From: ZC4RG19 sp017577565
GTDB taxonomy: Bacteria > Actinomycetota > Acidimicrobiia > Acidimicrobiales > VFJN01
Length of the DNA: 64,000 nucleotides
NCBI GenBank assembly: GCA_047459075.1
Contig: VSCH01000001.1
Location: 1 to 64,000 of the forward strand
Direction: 5' to 3'
A program made the translations under genes and the position numbers. The stretch's first letter is position 1, and each line of letters begins with the position of its first letter. Below, in pieces: positions 17,539 through 27,686 of this stretch. The notes under the pieces were generated by a model. That model made no database searches, was not told where the DNA came from, and saw only the letters and a program-made list of their open reading frames with translations.

Positions 17539-17611
17539 GGGCTCATTGTCGCCGGTGGCCGTCGCGGGCGGCGACACGGGGCGCCGGCCCGGACCCGGTC
17601 GGGGCCGGTGG

Positions 17612-18076
17612 TCACGCGGGCGGCGGCACCATCTCGGCGCGGTGGCGCTCGAGCTCGGCGGCCAGCTCGGCGTCGTCGACGGCGAGGATCTGCACGGCGA
17701 GCAGCGCCGCGTTCATCGCCCCGTCGATCGCCACCGTCGCCACCGGGATGCCCTTGGGCATCTGCACGGTCGAGTACAGGGCGTCGACGCCGTTGAGCGC
17801 CCCGCCCGAGAGGGGGACGCCGATGACCGGCAGCGTCGTGTGGGCGGCGACGGCGCCGGCGAGGTGGGCGGCGAGGCCGGCCCCGCAGATGATCGCCCCG
17901 TAGCCGGCGTCACGGGCCGACGCGGCGAACTCGGCCACGGCGGCGGGCGTGCGGTGCGCCGACATGACGCGCACGTCGGCCTCGATCCCGTAGCGGGCGA
18001 GCGTCTCGGCGGCCGGGGCCATCCGGTCGCGGTCGCTGGCCGAGCCCATGAGGACCGCGACCTTCCTGCGGCTCAT
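17612..18076 (-). CDS. purE: N5-carboxyaminoimidazole ribonucleotide mutase
   Basis: Rearranges N5-CAIR to CAIR. The 154 residues include VLMGSASDRDRM, the class I signature SAHRTPAAVAEFA and GAGLAAHLAGAVAAHTTLPVIGVP. Class I PurE normally needs PurK, which is not in this window. Its ATG overlaps the purD TGA (ATGA), and AAGGAGG is visible just upstream inside purD. Confidence 0.95.
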   Translation of the reverse strand: MSRRKVAVLMGSASDRDRMAPAAETLARYGIEADVRVMSAHRTPAAVAEFAASARDAGYGAIICGAGLAAHLAGAVAAHTTLPVIGVPLSGGALNGVDALYSTVQMPKGIPVATVAIDGAMNAALLAVQILAVDDAELAAELERHRAEMVPPPA

Positions 18077-19299
18077 CGGTGGGCAACCTCCTTCGCGATG
18101 TCGGAGCGCCGGTGCATGCCCGGCCAGGAGATGAGGTCGGCGGCCCGGTAGGCGTGCTCCCGGGCCGCGGCGACGGTGGGCCCGTGGCCGACCACGTTCA
18201 GCACCCGGCCGCCGGCGGTCACCAGGCGCCCGGTCTCGTCGCGGGCCACCCCGGCGCAGAAGATCGTGGCCCCGGTCGCCTCGGCCGCCTCGATGCCCTC
18301 GATGACGTCGCCGGTGCGGGGCGTCCCCGGGTAGCCCTCGCTGGCCAGCACGACGGTGACGCAGGCGTCGTCGCCGAAGGTGGGCGCCGGCGCCGCGGTC
18401 AGGTCGCCGGCCGCGGCCGCCGCGAGCAGCTCGGCGAGGTCGCTCGTCATCCGGGGCAGCACGACCTGGGCCTCGGGGTCACCGAAGCGGACGTTGAACT
18501 CGACCAGCTTCGGCCCCTCGTCGGTGAGCATGAGCCCGGCGTAGAGGACGCCGCGGTAGTCGATGCCCCGGCGCCGCAGCTCGGCGAGCGTGGGCTCGAT
18601 GCAGCGCTCCATGACCTGGGCCACGACCGCCTCGTCGGCGGCCGGCACCGGCGAGTAGGCGCCCATCCCGCCGGTGTTGGGGCCGGTGTCGCCGTCACCG
18701 ACCCGCTTGAAGTCCTGGGCCGGCGCCAGCGGGACCGCGCGGGTGCCGTCGCAGACCGCGAGCACCGACAGCTCGGGCCCCGACATCCCCTCCTCGATCA
18801 CCACCCGGCGGCCGGCGTCGCCGAAGGACCGGCCGCTGAGCTTGGCCTCGACGTCGGCGATGGCCTCGTCCAGGTCGGTGGCGACGAGCACGCCCTTGCC
18901 GGCGGCCAGGCCGTCGGTCTTGACCACCCAGGGGCCCGGCAGCGTGCGCAGGTACTCGACGGCGGGCCCGACCTCGTCGAAGGTGCGGTGGCGGGCGGTG
19001 GGCACGCCCGCGCTGGCCACGACCTCCTTCATCCACGCCTTCGACCCCTCGAGCCGGGCGCCGTCCGCCCCGGGGCCCAGCACCAGCCGGCCGGCGGCCC
19101 GCAGCTCGTCGGCCAGACCGGCGACGAGCGGCGCCTCGGGGCCGATGACGTACAGGTCGGCGTCCACCTCGGTGGGCGGCGTGCCCACCGACCCGGGGAT
19201 GCCGGGGTTGCCCGGCGTGACGACGACCTCGGCGCTGCGGCCGAGCACGTGGGCGAGCGCGTGCTCGCGCCCTCCCGATCCGACGACGCAGACCCGCAT
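18073..19299 (-). CDS. purD: Phosphoribosylamine-glycine ligase (GAR synthetase)
   Basis: Step 2 of purine synthesis, an ATP-grasp enzyme of 408 residues. Motifs are RVCVVGSGGREHALAHVL, VIGPEAPLVAGLADELR, PWVVKTDGLAAGKGVLVA, GPNTGGMGAYSPVP and LVEFNVRFGDPEAQVVLPR. The ATG at 19299 is preferred over GTG at 19305 because the upstream G-rich ribosome site is then properly spaced. It follows purA by 22 nt and overlaps purE by four bases. Confidence 0.95.
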   Translation of the reverse strand: MRVCVVGSGGREHALAHVLGRSAEVVVTPGNPGIPGSVGTPPTEVDADLYVIGPEAPLVAGLADELRAAGRLVLGPGADGARLEGSKAWMKEVVASAGVPTARHRTFDEVGPAVEYLRTLPGPWVVKTDGLAAGKGVLVATDLDEAIADVEAKLSGRSFGDAGRRVVIEEGMSGPELSVLAVCDGTRAVPLAPAQDFKRVGDGDTGPNTGGMGAYSPVPAADEAVVAQVMERCIEPTLAELRRRGIDYRGVLYAGLMLTDEGPKLVEFNVRFGDPEAQVVLPRMTSDLAELLAAAAAGDLTAAPAPTFGDDACVTVVLASEGYPGTPRTGDVIEGIEAAEATGATIFCAGVARDETGRLVTAGGRVLNVVGHGPTVAAAREHAYRAADLISWPGMHRRSDIAKEVAHR

Positions 19300-19321
19300 G
19301 GTCACCCCCCGGCTCGTGGCC

Positions 19322-20602
19322 TCACGGCGTGCGCTGGACGAACTGCTCGCGGCCCGGCCCCACCCCGACGAGGCGGATGGGCACGCCCACCTGCTTCTCG
19401 AGGAAGTCGAGGTAGTCGCGGGCCTCGGGCGGCAGGTCGGACGGCTCGGTGGCCCCGGTCAGGTCGGTCCGCCAGCCGGGGAGCTCCTCGTAGACCGGCC
19501 GGACCTTGTGCAGCAGCGACTGGTCGTCGGGGAACCGGTCGAGCCGGCGGCCCTCGGCCTCGTAGGCGACGCAGACCCGCACGGTGTCGAAGGCATCGAG
19601 CACGTCGAGCTTGGTGATCGCCACCTCGGACAGCGAGTTGAGCCGCACCGCGTGCCGGAGCATGACGGCGTCGAACCACCCGGCCCGGCGGCGCCGGCCC
19701 GTGTTCGTCCCGTACTCGTGCCCCCGCTCGACGAGCGCGTCGCCGGCCTCGTCGAACAGCTCGGTCGGGAACGGCCCCGACCCCACCCGGGTGACGTAGG
19801 CCTTGGCCACGCCGACCACCCGGTCGATGTGGCGGGGGCCGACGCCGGCGCCGGTGCAGGCGCCGCCGGCCACCGGGTTCGACGAGGTGACGTAGGGGTA
19901 GGTGCCGTGGTCGAGGTCGAGGAACGTCGCCTGGGCGCCCTCGAACAGCACGTGCCGGCCGGCCTCGAGCGCCTCGTGCACGAGGTCGACCGTGTCGGCG
20001 ACGTAGGGCCGGACCCGGGGCGCCAGCTCGCCGAGGTAGAGGTCGCAGATCTCGTCCACGGTGGGCGGGAGCTGGTTGTAGACCTTGGCCAGCAGCTGCC
20101 CCTTCTCCTTGAGGACGACCTCGAGCTTCTGGCGGAAGATCTTCGGGTCGTACATGTCCTGCACCCGCAGGCCGACCCGGGCCGCCTTGTCGGCGTAGGC
20201 GGGGCCGATGCCCCGCTTGGTCGTGCCCAGCTTGTTCTTGCCGAGGTACCGCTCGGTCACCCGGTCGAGCAGCTGGTGGTAGGGCAGGATGAGGTGGGCG
20301 TTGGAGGAGACCCGGAGCCGGCTGCAGTCGATGCCCTTGCGCTCGAGCACGTCGACCTCCTCGAGCAGCACCCGGGGGTCGACGACCACGCCGTTGCCGA
20401 TCACCGGCGTGATGTGGTCGTAGAGGATGCCCGAGGGGATGAGCTGCAGCGCGAAGGTCTCGCCGTCGACGACGAGGGTGTGGCCCGCGTTGTGGCCGCC
20501 CTGGTAGCGGACGACCACGTGCATCTCCTTGGCGAAGAGGTCCGTGAACTTGCCCTTGCCCTCGTCGCCCCACTGGGTTCCGACCACGATGGTCGCCGGC
20601 AA
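19322..20602 (-). CDS. purA: Adenylosuccinate synthetase
   Basis: GTP-dependent ligation of IMP and aspartate on the AMP branch. The 426 residues include IVVGTQWGDEGKGKFTDLFA, HNAGHTLV, KRGIGPAYADKAARVG, FEGAQATFLDLDHGTYPYVTSSN and TKLDVLD. The TTG start at 20602 is chosen because it gives the canonical LPATIVVGTQWGDEGKG N-terminus and is preceded by GGAG with 6-7 nt spacing. A GTG at 20656 is in frame but would fall upstream of the predicted transcription start. First gene of purA-D-E-B-C. Confidence 0.94.
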   Translation of the reverse strand: MPATIVVGTQWGDEGKGKFTDLFAKEMHVVVRYQGGHNAGHTLVVDGETFALQLIPSGILYDHITPVIGNGVVVDPRVLLEEVDVLERKGIDCSRLRVSSNAHLILPYHQLLDRVTERYLGKNKLGTTKRGIGPAYADKAARVGLRVQDMYDPKIFRQKLEVVLKEKGQLLAKVYNQLPPTVDEICDLYLGELAPRVRPYVADTVDLVHEALEAGRHVLFEGAQATFLDLDHGTYPYVTSSNPVAGGACTGAGVGPRHIDRVVGVAKAYVTRVGSGPFPTELFDEAGDALVERGHEYGTNTGRRRRAGWFDAVMLRHAVRLNSLSEVAITKLDVLDAFDTVRVCVAYEAEGRRLDRFPDDQSLLHKVRPVYEELPGWRTDLTGATEPSDLPPEARDYLDFLEKQVGVPIRLVGVGPGREQFVQRTP

Positions 20603-20639
20603 CGCGCGCTCCTGGGTGTTCTCGTCGGGGGGCCGGTCG

Positions 20640-20645
20640 AGGTTA
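20640..20645 (-). promoter_or_regulatory. -10 box of purA-D-E-B-C
   Basis: TAACCT on the minus strand, giving a leader of about 30 nt with a GGAG ribosome site before the TTG start. Confidence 0.45.
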
Positions 20646-20687
20646 ACGCCTCCCACGGCGGGCTCTCCAGGTGCCGCCGGTCCCGGG

Positions 20688-20693
20688 TAGCAT
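20688..20693 (+). promoter_or_regulatory. -10 box of glycosyltransferase gene
   Basis: TAGCAT, followed by about 34 nt of leader before the GTG at 20734. It is divergent from the purA promoter. Confidence 0.4.
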
Positions 20694-20733
20694 CCCCCCG
20701 GCCGGGCGGCAGGGGGCCACCGGCAGGGGTGCC

Positions 20734-21729
20734 GTGGGACCGTCGGTGAGGAAGCTGCGCGCGTACGTCAAGACCAACCCGCCGCTGCGGGCGGCGCTGT
20801 TCCTCGCGCAGAACGCGTGGCACGCGGCCCGGTCGCTGACGGCCGAGCCCCTGGTCCGCGACGACGGCACCGAGCCCCGCCACACGCTGGTGGCGATGGT
20901 GCGGGTCAAGGACGAGGCCCGCTTCCTGCCCGAGTGGATGGCCCACCACGTCGGCCTCGGCGTCGAGCACGTCTACGTCTACGACAACAACAGCAGCGAC
21001 GGCGTCGAGGAGGTCATCCGCCCGTTCGTCGAGCGGGGCCTCGCCACCTACGTCCACTGGCCGCCGGTGCCGGCGTCGCCGGGCGCGCAGCACGACGCCC
21101 TGCGGCGGTTCGGGCCGACGACCCGGTGGATGGCGTTCTTCGACGTCGACGAGTTCCTCGTCGAGAGCCGGCCCGGCGAGCTCGCCGAGGTGCTGCGGCG
21201 GCACGCGGACCGGCCCGCGGTCGCGTTCAACTCCCGCTACTTCGGCAGCGCCGGCCACGAGCGGATCCCGAGGGGGCTGGTGACCGAGCGGTTCGACCGG
21301 GCCGACCCCTTCGTCAACCACCACGTGAAGGTGATCGCCCGGCCGGCGGCCGTGCACCGCTACCGCAACGACCACAACTTCTACTACCGGGGCGGCCGGC
21401 TGGCCCGCACGCCGGGCGGGCGCCGGGTGTTCGGCTCGTTCGTGACGCCGCCCCGCCGGCCCGAGGCCGTCGTCCACCACTACGTCTACCGCAGCCGCGA
21501 GGACTTCGAGCGCAAGGCCCGGCGCGGCTACTCCACCGCCACCGGCCAGCGGAACCAGGTGCGCCGGATCGAGCGCGTCGACATCGAGTTCCCCCGCCAC
21601 AACGAGGCGCGGGTCACCGTGCCGGCCGCCACCCGGCGGGCGACGGCGGCGCTGCTGCGCGAGCTCGGCTACCCGCCCGAGCTCTACGAGTCCGACGCGG
21701 ACGACGCCGCCGAGGCCCGCCGCGGCTGA
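20734..21729 (+). CDS. Glycosyltransferase family 2-like (Glyco_tranf_2_4 type)
   Basis: A 331-residue cytosolic glycosyltransferase. The signature HTLVAMVRVKDEARFLPEW is followed by HHVGLGVEHVYVYDNNSSDG and the metal-binding DxD as AFFDVDEFLVE. Later motifs are FNSRYFGSAGH, VNHHVKVIARP and VHHYVYRSREDFERKARRG. This is the PF13704-like arrangement, related to GT92. Donor and acceptor are unknown; a role in surface glycans is likely. The start could also be GTG at 20746. It is divergent from purA and convergent with clpB. Confidence 0.85.
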   Translation: MGPSVRKLRAYVKTNPPLRAALFLAQNAWHAARSLTAEPLVRDDGTEPRHTLVAMVRVKDEARFLPEWMAHHVGLGVEHVYVYDNNSSDGVEEVIRPFVERGLATYVHWPPVPASPGAQHDALRRFGPTTRWMAFFDVDEFLVESRPGELAEVLRRHADRPAVAFNSRYFGSAGHERIPRGLVTERFDRADPFVNHHVKVIARPAAVHRYRNDHNFYYRGGRLARTPGGRRVFGSFVTPPRRPEAVVHHYVYRSREDFERKARRGYSTATGQRNQVRRIERVDIEFPRHNEARVTVPAATRRATAALLRELGYPPELYESDADDAAEARRG

Positions 21730-21743
21730 CCGGCGCGGGCCCC

Positions 21744-21771
21744 GACGGCCGACCCGGCGGCGGGCCGGCCG

Positions 21772-21773
<2 letters not shown>
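21744..21773. terminator. Candidate bidirectional terminator between glycosyltransferase gene and clpB
   Basis: GACGGCCG / CGGCCGTC, an 8-bp stem with a 14-nt loop between convergent genes. Confidence 0.4.
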
Positions 21774-24279
<2,506 letters not shown>

Positions 24280-24285
24280 GGGGTC

Positions 24286-24291
24286 AGGCTA
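24286..24291 (-). promoter_or_regulatory. -10 box of clpB (leaderless type)
   Basis: TAGCCT on the minus strand, 6 nt before the clpB ATG. The HspR-type inverted repeat begins 13 nt upstream of it. Confidence 0.55.
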
Positions 24292-24304
24292 CCCCCGGCT
24301 CAGG

Positions 24305-24331
24305 AAAGTTGATACCTAAGCGCTCAACTTT
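24305..24331. promoter_or_regulatory. HspR-type operator (HAIR-like) upstream of clpB
   Basis: AAAGTTGA and TCAACTTT form perfect 8-bp arms with an 11-bp spacer, 27 bp overall. Read as GTTGATA-N7-GCTCAAC it has the 7-7-7 layout of the known HAIR element CTTGAGT-N7-ACTCAAG. The dnaK operon carries the same 27-bp arrangement. Confidence 0.75.
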
Positions 24332-24338
24332 TGGTGGT

Positions 24339-26084
24339 TCAGTCCCCCGCCCGGGGCTGGGCGACCGGGGCCCACTCGGCGTCCGGGTCGCCCTCGTCGT
24401 CCCAGCCGCGCCCGTGGCGACCGTTGCTCGGCGCGCCCCGCCGGCTGGCGTGGCGGGCCGGCGTGCTGACCGCCTCGTAGCGGTAGGGCTCGCCACTGAA
24501 GGTCTCCTCCGCCGACAGGCTGTTCATCACCGTGCCCATGAGCGGCGCGTCCATCTGGCGCAGCAGCTCGACCGCCCGGGTGAGGCTGCGCTTCGAGGTC
24601 TTGTTGGCCGAGGTGACCAGCAGGGTCGTGTCGGCCATGCGGGCGAGCACCAGCGCGTCGCTGACCGGCAGCACCGGCGGGCTGTCGACCACGACGACGT
24701 CGTAGGTCTGGCCCAGCACGTCGATGAGCCGGCGGGCGCGCTCGCCGCTCAGCAGCTCCGACGGGTTCGGCGGCGGCTGCCCCGCGGGCAGCACCGACAG
24801 GTTGGGCACCGCCGGCGCCGACTGGATGGCCTGGGGCAGGGTCACGTCGCCGATGAGCACGGCCGTGAGCCCCGGCGTCAGCGGCACCTCGAGCACCTCC
24901 TCCATGCGGGGGCGCCGCAGGTCGCCGCCGACGATGACGACCCGGTCGCCGGCCTGGGCGAAGGCGACGGCCAGGTTGACCGCCACCATCGTCTTGCCCT
25001 CGCCGGGCGACGGGCTGGTGACCTGCACGACCCGCACCTGGCGCTCGACGCCGAGGAACTTGACCGACGTCCGCAGCATGCGGAACGCCTCGGCCGCCGG
25101 CGCCGTCGGGTGGGTGGCAGTCACGAGGTCGTCCTGACCCTCGATCTTGGGGATGAGGCCCAGGGTGGCGACGCCGGTGACCCGCTCGGCCATCTCCTTC
25201 GTCTTCACCGAGTCGTCGAAGTAGTCGCGGACGAAGGCCAGGACCGCGCCGAGGAAGAGGCCGAACACCAGGCCGATCGCCAGGTTCAGCGGGATGTTGC
25301 GGTTGACCGGCGTGTCGGGCGCCCAGGCCGGGCTGAGCAGCTCGGCCCCGCCGCCGGGCGCGAGCTCGATGCCGAGGTTCAGGTCGCCGAGGAGGTTGCG
25401 GATCTCCGAGGCCTGCGACTGGAGCGGCTGGAGCTCCGGGGCCAGGCCCTCCATGGTCGCCTCGCGCTGGGCGAGCAGCGTGGCCGGGTCGCCCCGCCCC
25501 TCGGCGATCTGGGCGTCGATCTCCCGGACCGGCGCCATGACCTCCTCGATGCGCTGCTCGGTCTCGCGCAGCAGCGAGTTGAGGCGCTCCTTGGTGGTGA
25601 GGAGCGCCTCCTGGTCCTTGGCGGCCCGCAGCGAGACGTAGGTGCGGGCGTAGGTGTTGACGAGGGTGGCCGCCGCCGCCGGGTCGGTGGAGACGAGCGA
25701 CAGCTCGACGATGCTGCTCGTCTTGTTGGGGTCGCCCCGCTTGACCTCGGTGACGTTGACCCGCCACACGTCGCTGTCGGGCAGCGAGCCGTCGTAGGCG
25801 CGCGCCACCGCGGCCCGCACCTCGGACGAGCCGACGTAGGTGAGCTGGTTGACCGCCTGGCGCTCCAGGTCGACGCTGCCGGAGGCGCCGAAGATCATGG
25901 CGACGTGGTCGGCGGCGCCGGTCGTCGACACCTGGGCCCGGACCCGGTACTGGGGCTCGGGGATGATCGAGACCGCGACCGCCACCCCCACGCAGAGCAC
26001 GGTGGTCAGGATGACCAGCCACCGCCGACGGGCGATGACCCCCAGATAGGACCTGAGGTCCGGCTCCTCCAGCTGCGGGTCCAT
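24339..26084 (-). CDS. Polysaccharide chain-length regulator / BY-kinase fusion (Wzc-CpsD type)
   Basis: A 581-residue membrane protein that controls exopolysaccharide assembly. It has an N-terminal Wzz domain with a transmembrane helix at about 20-42, a periplasmic-facing coiled coil at about 155-245, a second transmembrane helix near 265-285, and a C-terminal BY-kinase domain. The kinase has Walker A SPSPGEGKTMVAVNLA and Walker B YDVVVVDSPPVLPVSDA. Walker A' reads VVIVGGDLRRP, with Gly where the first Asp usually stands. The C-terminal tail has only two Tyr (YRY), fewer than a classical tyrosine cluster. The start at 26084 is supported by TACGCT 9 nt upstream; GTG 26114 is an alternative. 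It is divergent from the polymerase genes. Confidence 0.9.
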   Translation of the reverse strand: MDPQLEEPDLRSYLGVIARRRWLVILTTVLCVGVAVAVSIIPEPQYRVRAQVSTTGAADHVAMIFGASGSVDLERQAVNQLTYVGSSEVRAAVARAYDGSLPDSDVWRVNVTEVKRGDPNKTSSIVELSLVSTDPAAAATLVNTYARTYVSLRAAKDQEALLTTKERLNSLLRETEQRIEEVMAPVREIDAQIAEGRGDPATLLAQREATMEGLAPELQPLQSQASEIRNLLGDLNLGIELAPGGGAELLSPAWAPDTPVNRNIPLNLAIGLVFGLFLGAVLAFVRDYFDDSVKTKEMAERVTGVATLGLIPKIEGQDDLVTATHPTAPAAEAFRMLRTSVKFLGVERQVRVVQVTSPSPGEGKTMVAVNLAVAFAQAGDRVVIVGGDLRRPRMEEVLEVPLTPGLTAVLIGDVTLPQAIQSAPAVPNLSVLPAGQPPPNPSELLSGERARRLIDVLGQTYDVVVVDSPPVLPVSDALVLARMADTTLLVTSANKTSKRSLTRAVELLRQMDAPLMGTVMNSLSAEETFSGEPYRYEAVSTPARHASRRGAPSNGRHGRGWDDEGDPDAEWAPVAQPRAGD

Positions 26085-26093
26085 CGGCGGAGC

Positions 26094-26099
26094 AGCGTA
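26094..26099 (-). promoter_or_regulatory. -10 box of BY-kinase gene (leaderless type)
   Basis: TACGCT on the minus strand, 9 nt before the ATG at 26084. Confidence 0.45.
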
Positions 26100-26157
26100 C
26101 ATGTCCCCCGTCACCCCAACCAGCGGTCGTGTGGCCGGCGGGGACGGTGAGCGGTGC

Positions 26158-26163
26158 TACCGT
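26158..26163 (+). promoter_or_regulatory. -10 box of first polymerase-like gene
   Basis: TACCGT, giving a leader of about 25 nt that contains a GGGGAG ribosome site before the ATG at 26196. Confidence 0.45.
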
Positions 26164-26195
26164 CACCCACGGGGACGACCGACGGGGAGCAGCCC

Positions 26196-27590
26196 ATGCG
26201 GACCTCGCGCCCACCGGCCGCGACCGACGACCTCGCAGCGCCCGCGCTGCCGCCGCCCGACGCGCCGGCGGCACCCCCCGGTCGACCGCCGGCCCGGGCC
26301 CAGGGCGTGGCCATGCAGCTCGTGCTGCTCGGCACCTTCACGCTGTCGTTCATGACCTGGCGGGTCGGCAGCGTGCAGGTCTCCGACGGCATCTTCCTGT
26401 GCGCCGCCGTCGTCATCGTCTTCAAGCTGCTGGCCGGCGCGGACGCCGACCTCGCCCCGGCGCACGCGCGGCGGGGGACCGTGCTCGTGCTCGTCGGGTC
26501 GCTGCTGCTCATCGCCGGCGGCACGCTGTCGAGCTTCCGCTCGTGGAACCCGACCGAGTCGATCAGCGTCGTCCTGCGCTTCGCCTGGGTGACGCTCGTC
26601 CTGTTCTGGATCCTGCGGGCCGTCTGCCGCGACCGCGACGACCTCGACCGGGTGCTGCGGGCCTGGAAGGCCTCGTGCCTCGTCAACGCCGGCGCCGCGC
26701 TGCTGGGCATGGCCGGCGTCGCGTTCGAGACGCCCCACAACGGCAACCGCCAGGTCGGCATGACCTTCCACCCCAACCACCTCGCGGCCCAGCTGGCGGC
26801 GACCTTCGTCTTCTTCCTCCTCGGCGTGCCCGCGACCCGGGGGCTCGGCGACCGCCGGGCCCAGGTCTGGTGGCTCACGTCCCTCGGGATGGTGGCGGTC
26901 GCGCTGTTCTCGACCGGCTCCCTCACCGGGCTCGCCGCCGTCGTCGCCGGCGCGGCCGCGGCGGGGGTGGCCTTCGTCGCCACCCGGGCCCCGTCCCGGC
27001 GTCGCCGGTCGCCGTTCACGCCGCTCGTCGTCGTCGCCGTGCTGACCGCCGGGGCGGTGCTGCTCTTCACCAGCGACCTGCCGGTCGTCGACCGGCTGCT
27101 CGGCCTGCGGGAGGGCGACCGGCACGTCGTGGCCAGCGTCGACTCCCGGGGCCGGCGCAACGAGATGGTCATCGACCGGTTCGACCAGTTCCTGGTCGTC
27201 GGCTACGGCTTCAACCTCGGCACCGCCCGCCTGGACCCGGTCAACCCCGACAACCCCGACGTCCGCAACTTCGGCGTCCACAACATGTACCTGTCGGTGC
27301 TCTACCAGGCCGGGCTGCCCGCCCTCCTCGGCGTGCTCCTCATGCTGACGACCACCCTGCGGCAGCTCGTCGCGCTGCGCCTGCGCGCCGACCCGCACCT
27401 GCGCATGCTCGTCGTCGGCCTGATCGGCAGCTTCGCGGCCGTCACCACCACCGCCATGTTCCAGCCGACGACGTTCGACCGGTTCTTCTGGATGCCGGTC
27501 GCCCTCACCGGCGCCCTGTGGTCGGTCCGCCGTGCCGAGCTGCGCGCCGGCCGCGACGGCGCGCAGCCGCCCCGCACCCCGGCCGCCTGA
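26196..27590 (+). CDS. O-antigen ligase/polymerase-like membrane protein (paralogue 1)
   Basis: A 464-residue polytopic protein with about 10-11 transmembrane helices after a disordered Pro/Ala-rich N-terminus (1-35). It has the general WaaL/Wzy layout: several helices, a long extracytoplasmic loop (LREGDRHVVASVDSRGRRNE to GVHNMYLSVL) and two or three final helices. The motif VGMTFHPNHLAAQLA and the HNMYLSVLYQAGLPAL loop resemble ligase or polymerase active regions with essential Arg/His. It would polymerise lipid-linked repeat units or transfer them to an acceptor. It shares extended identity with the next gene. The ATG is preceded by GGGGAG. Confidence 0.82.
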   Translation: MRTSRPPAATDDLAAPALPPPDAPAAPPGRPPARAQGVAMQLVLLGTFTLSFMTWRVGSVQVSDGIFLCAAVVIVFKLLAGADADLAPAHARRGTVLVLVGSLLLIAGGTLSSFRSWNPTESISVVLRFAWVTLVLFWILRAVCRDRDDLDRVLRAWKASCLVNAGAALLGMAGVAFETPHNGNRQVGMTFHPNHLAAQLAATFVFFLLGVPATRGLGDRRAQVWWLTSLGMVAVALFSTGSLTGLAAVVAGAAAAGVAFVATRAPSRRRRSPFTPLVVVAVLTAGAVLLFTSDLPVVDRLLGLREGDRHVVASVDSRGRRNEMVIDRFDQFLVVGYGFNLGTARLDPVNPDNPDVRNFGVHNMYLSVLYQAGLPALLGVLLMLTTTLRQLVALRLRADPHLRMLVVGLIGSFAAVTTTAMFQPTTFDRFFWMPVALTGALWSVRRAELRAGRDGAQPPRTPAA

Positions 27591-27638
27591 CGCCGGCCCC
27601 GGACCGCCCCGACTGGACGGGACCGGCGCGACCCCGGC

Positions 27639-27644
27639 TACCGT
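27639..27644 (+). promoter_or_regulatory. -10 box of second polymerase-like gene
   Basis: TACCGT about 43 nt before the ATG at 27687. Confidence 0.35.
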
Positions 27645-27686
27645 GCCGCCCGAGCCGGGGACGGCGGGCGGTCAGCGGGGAAGGAC

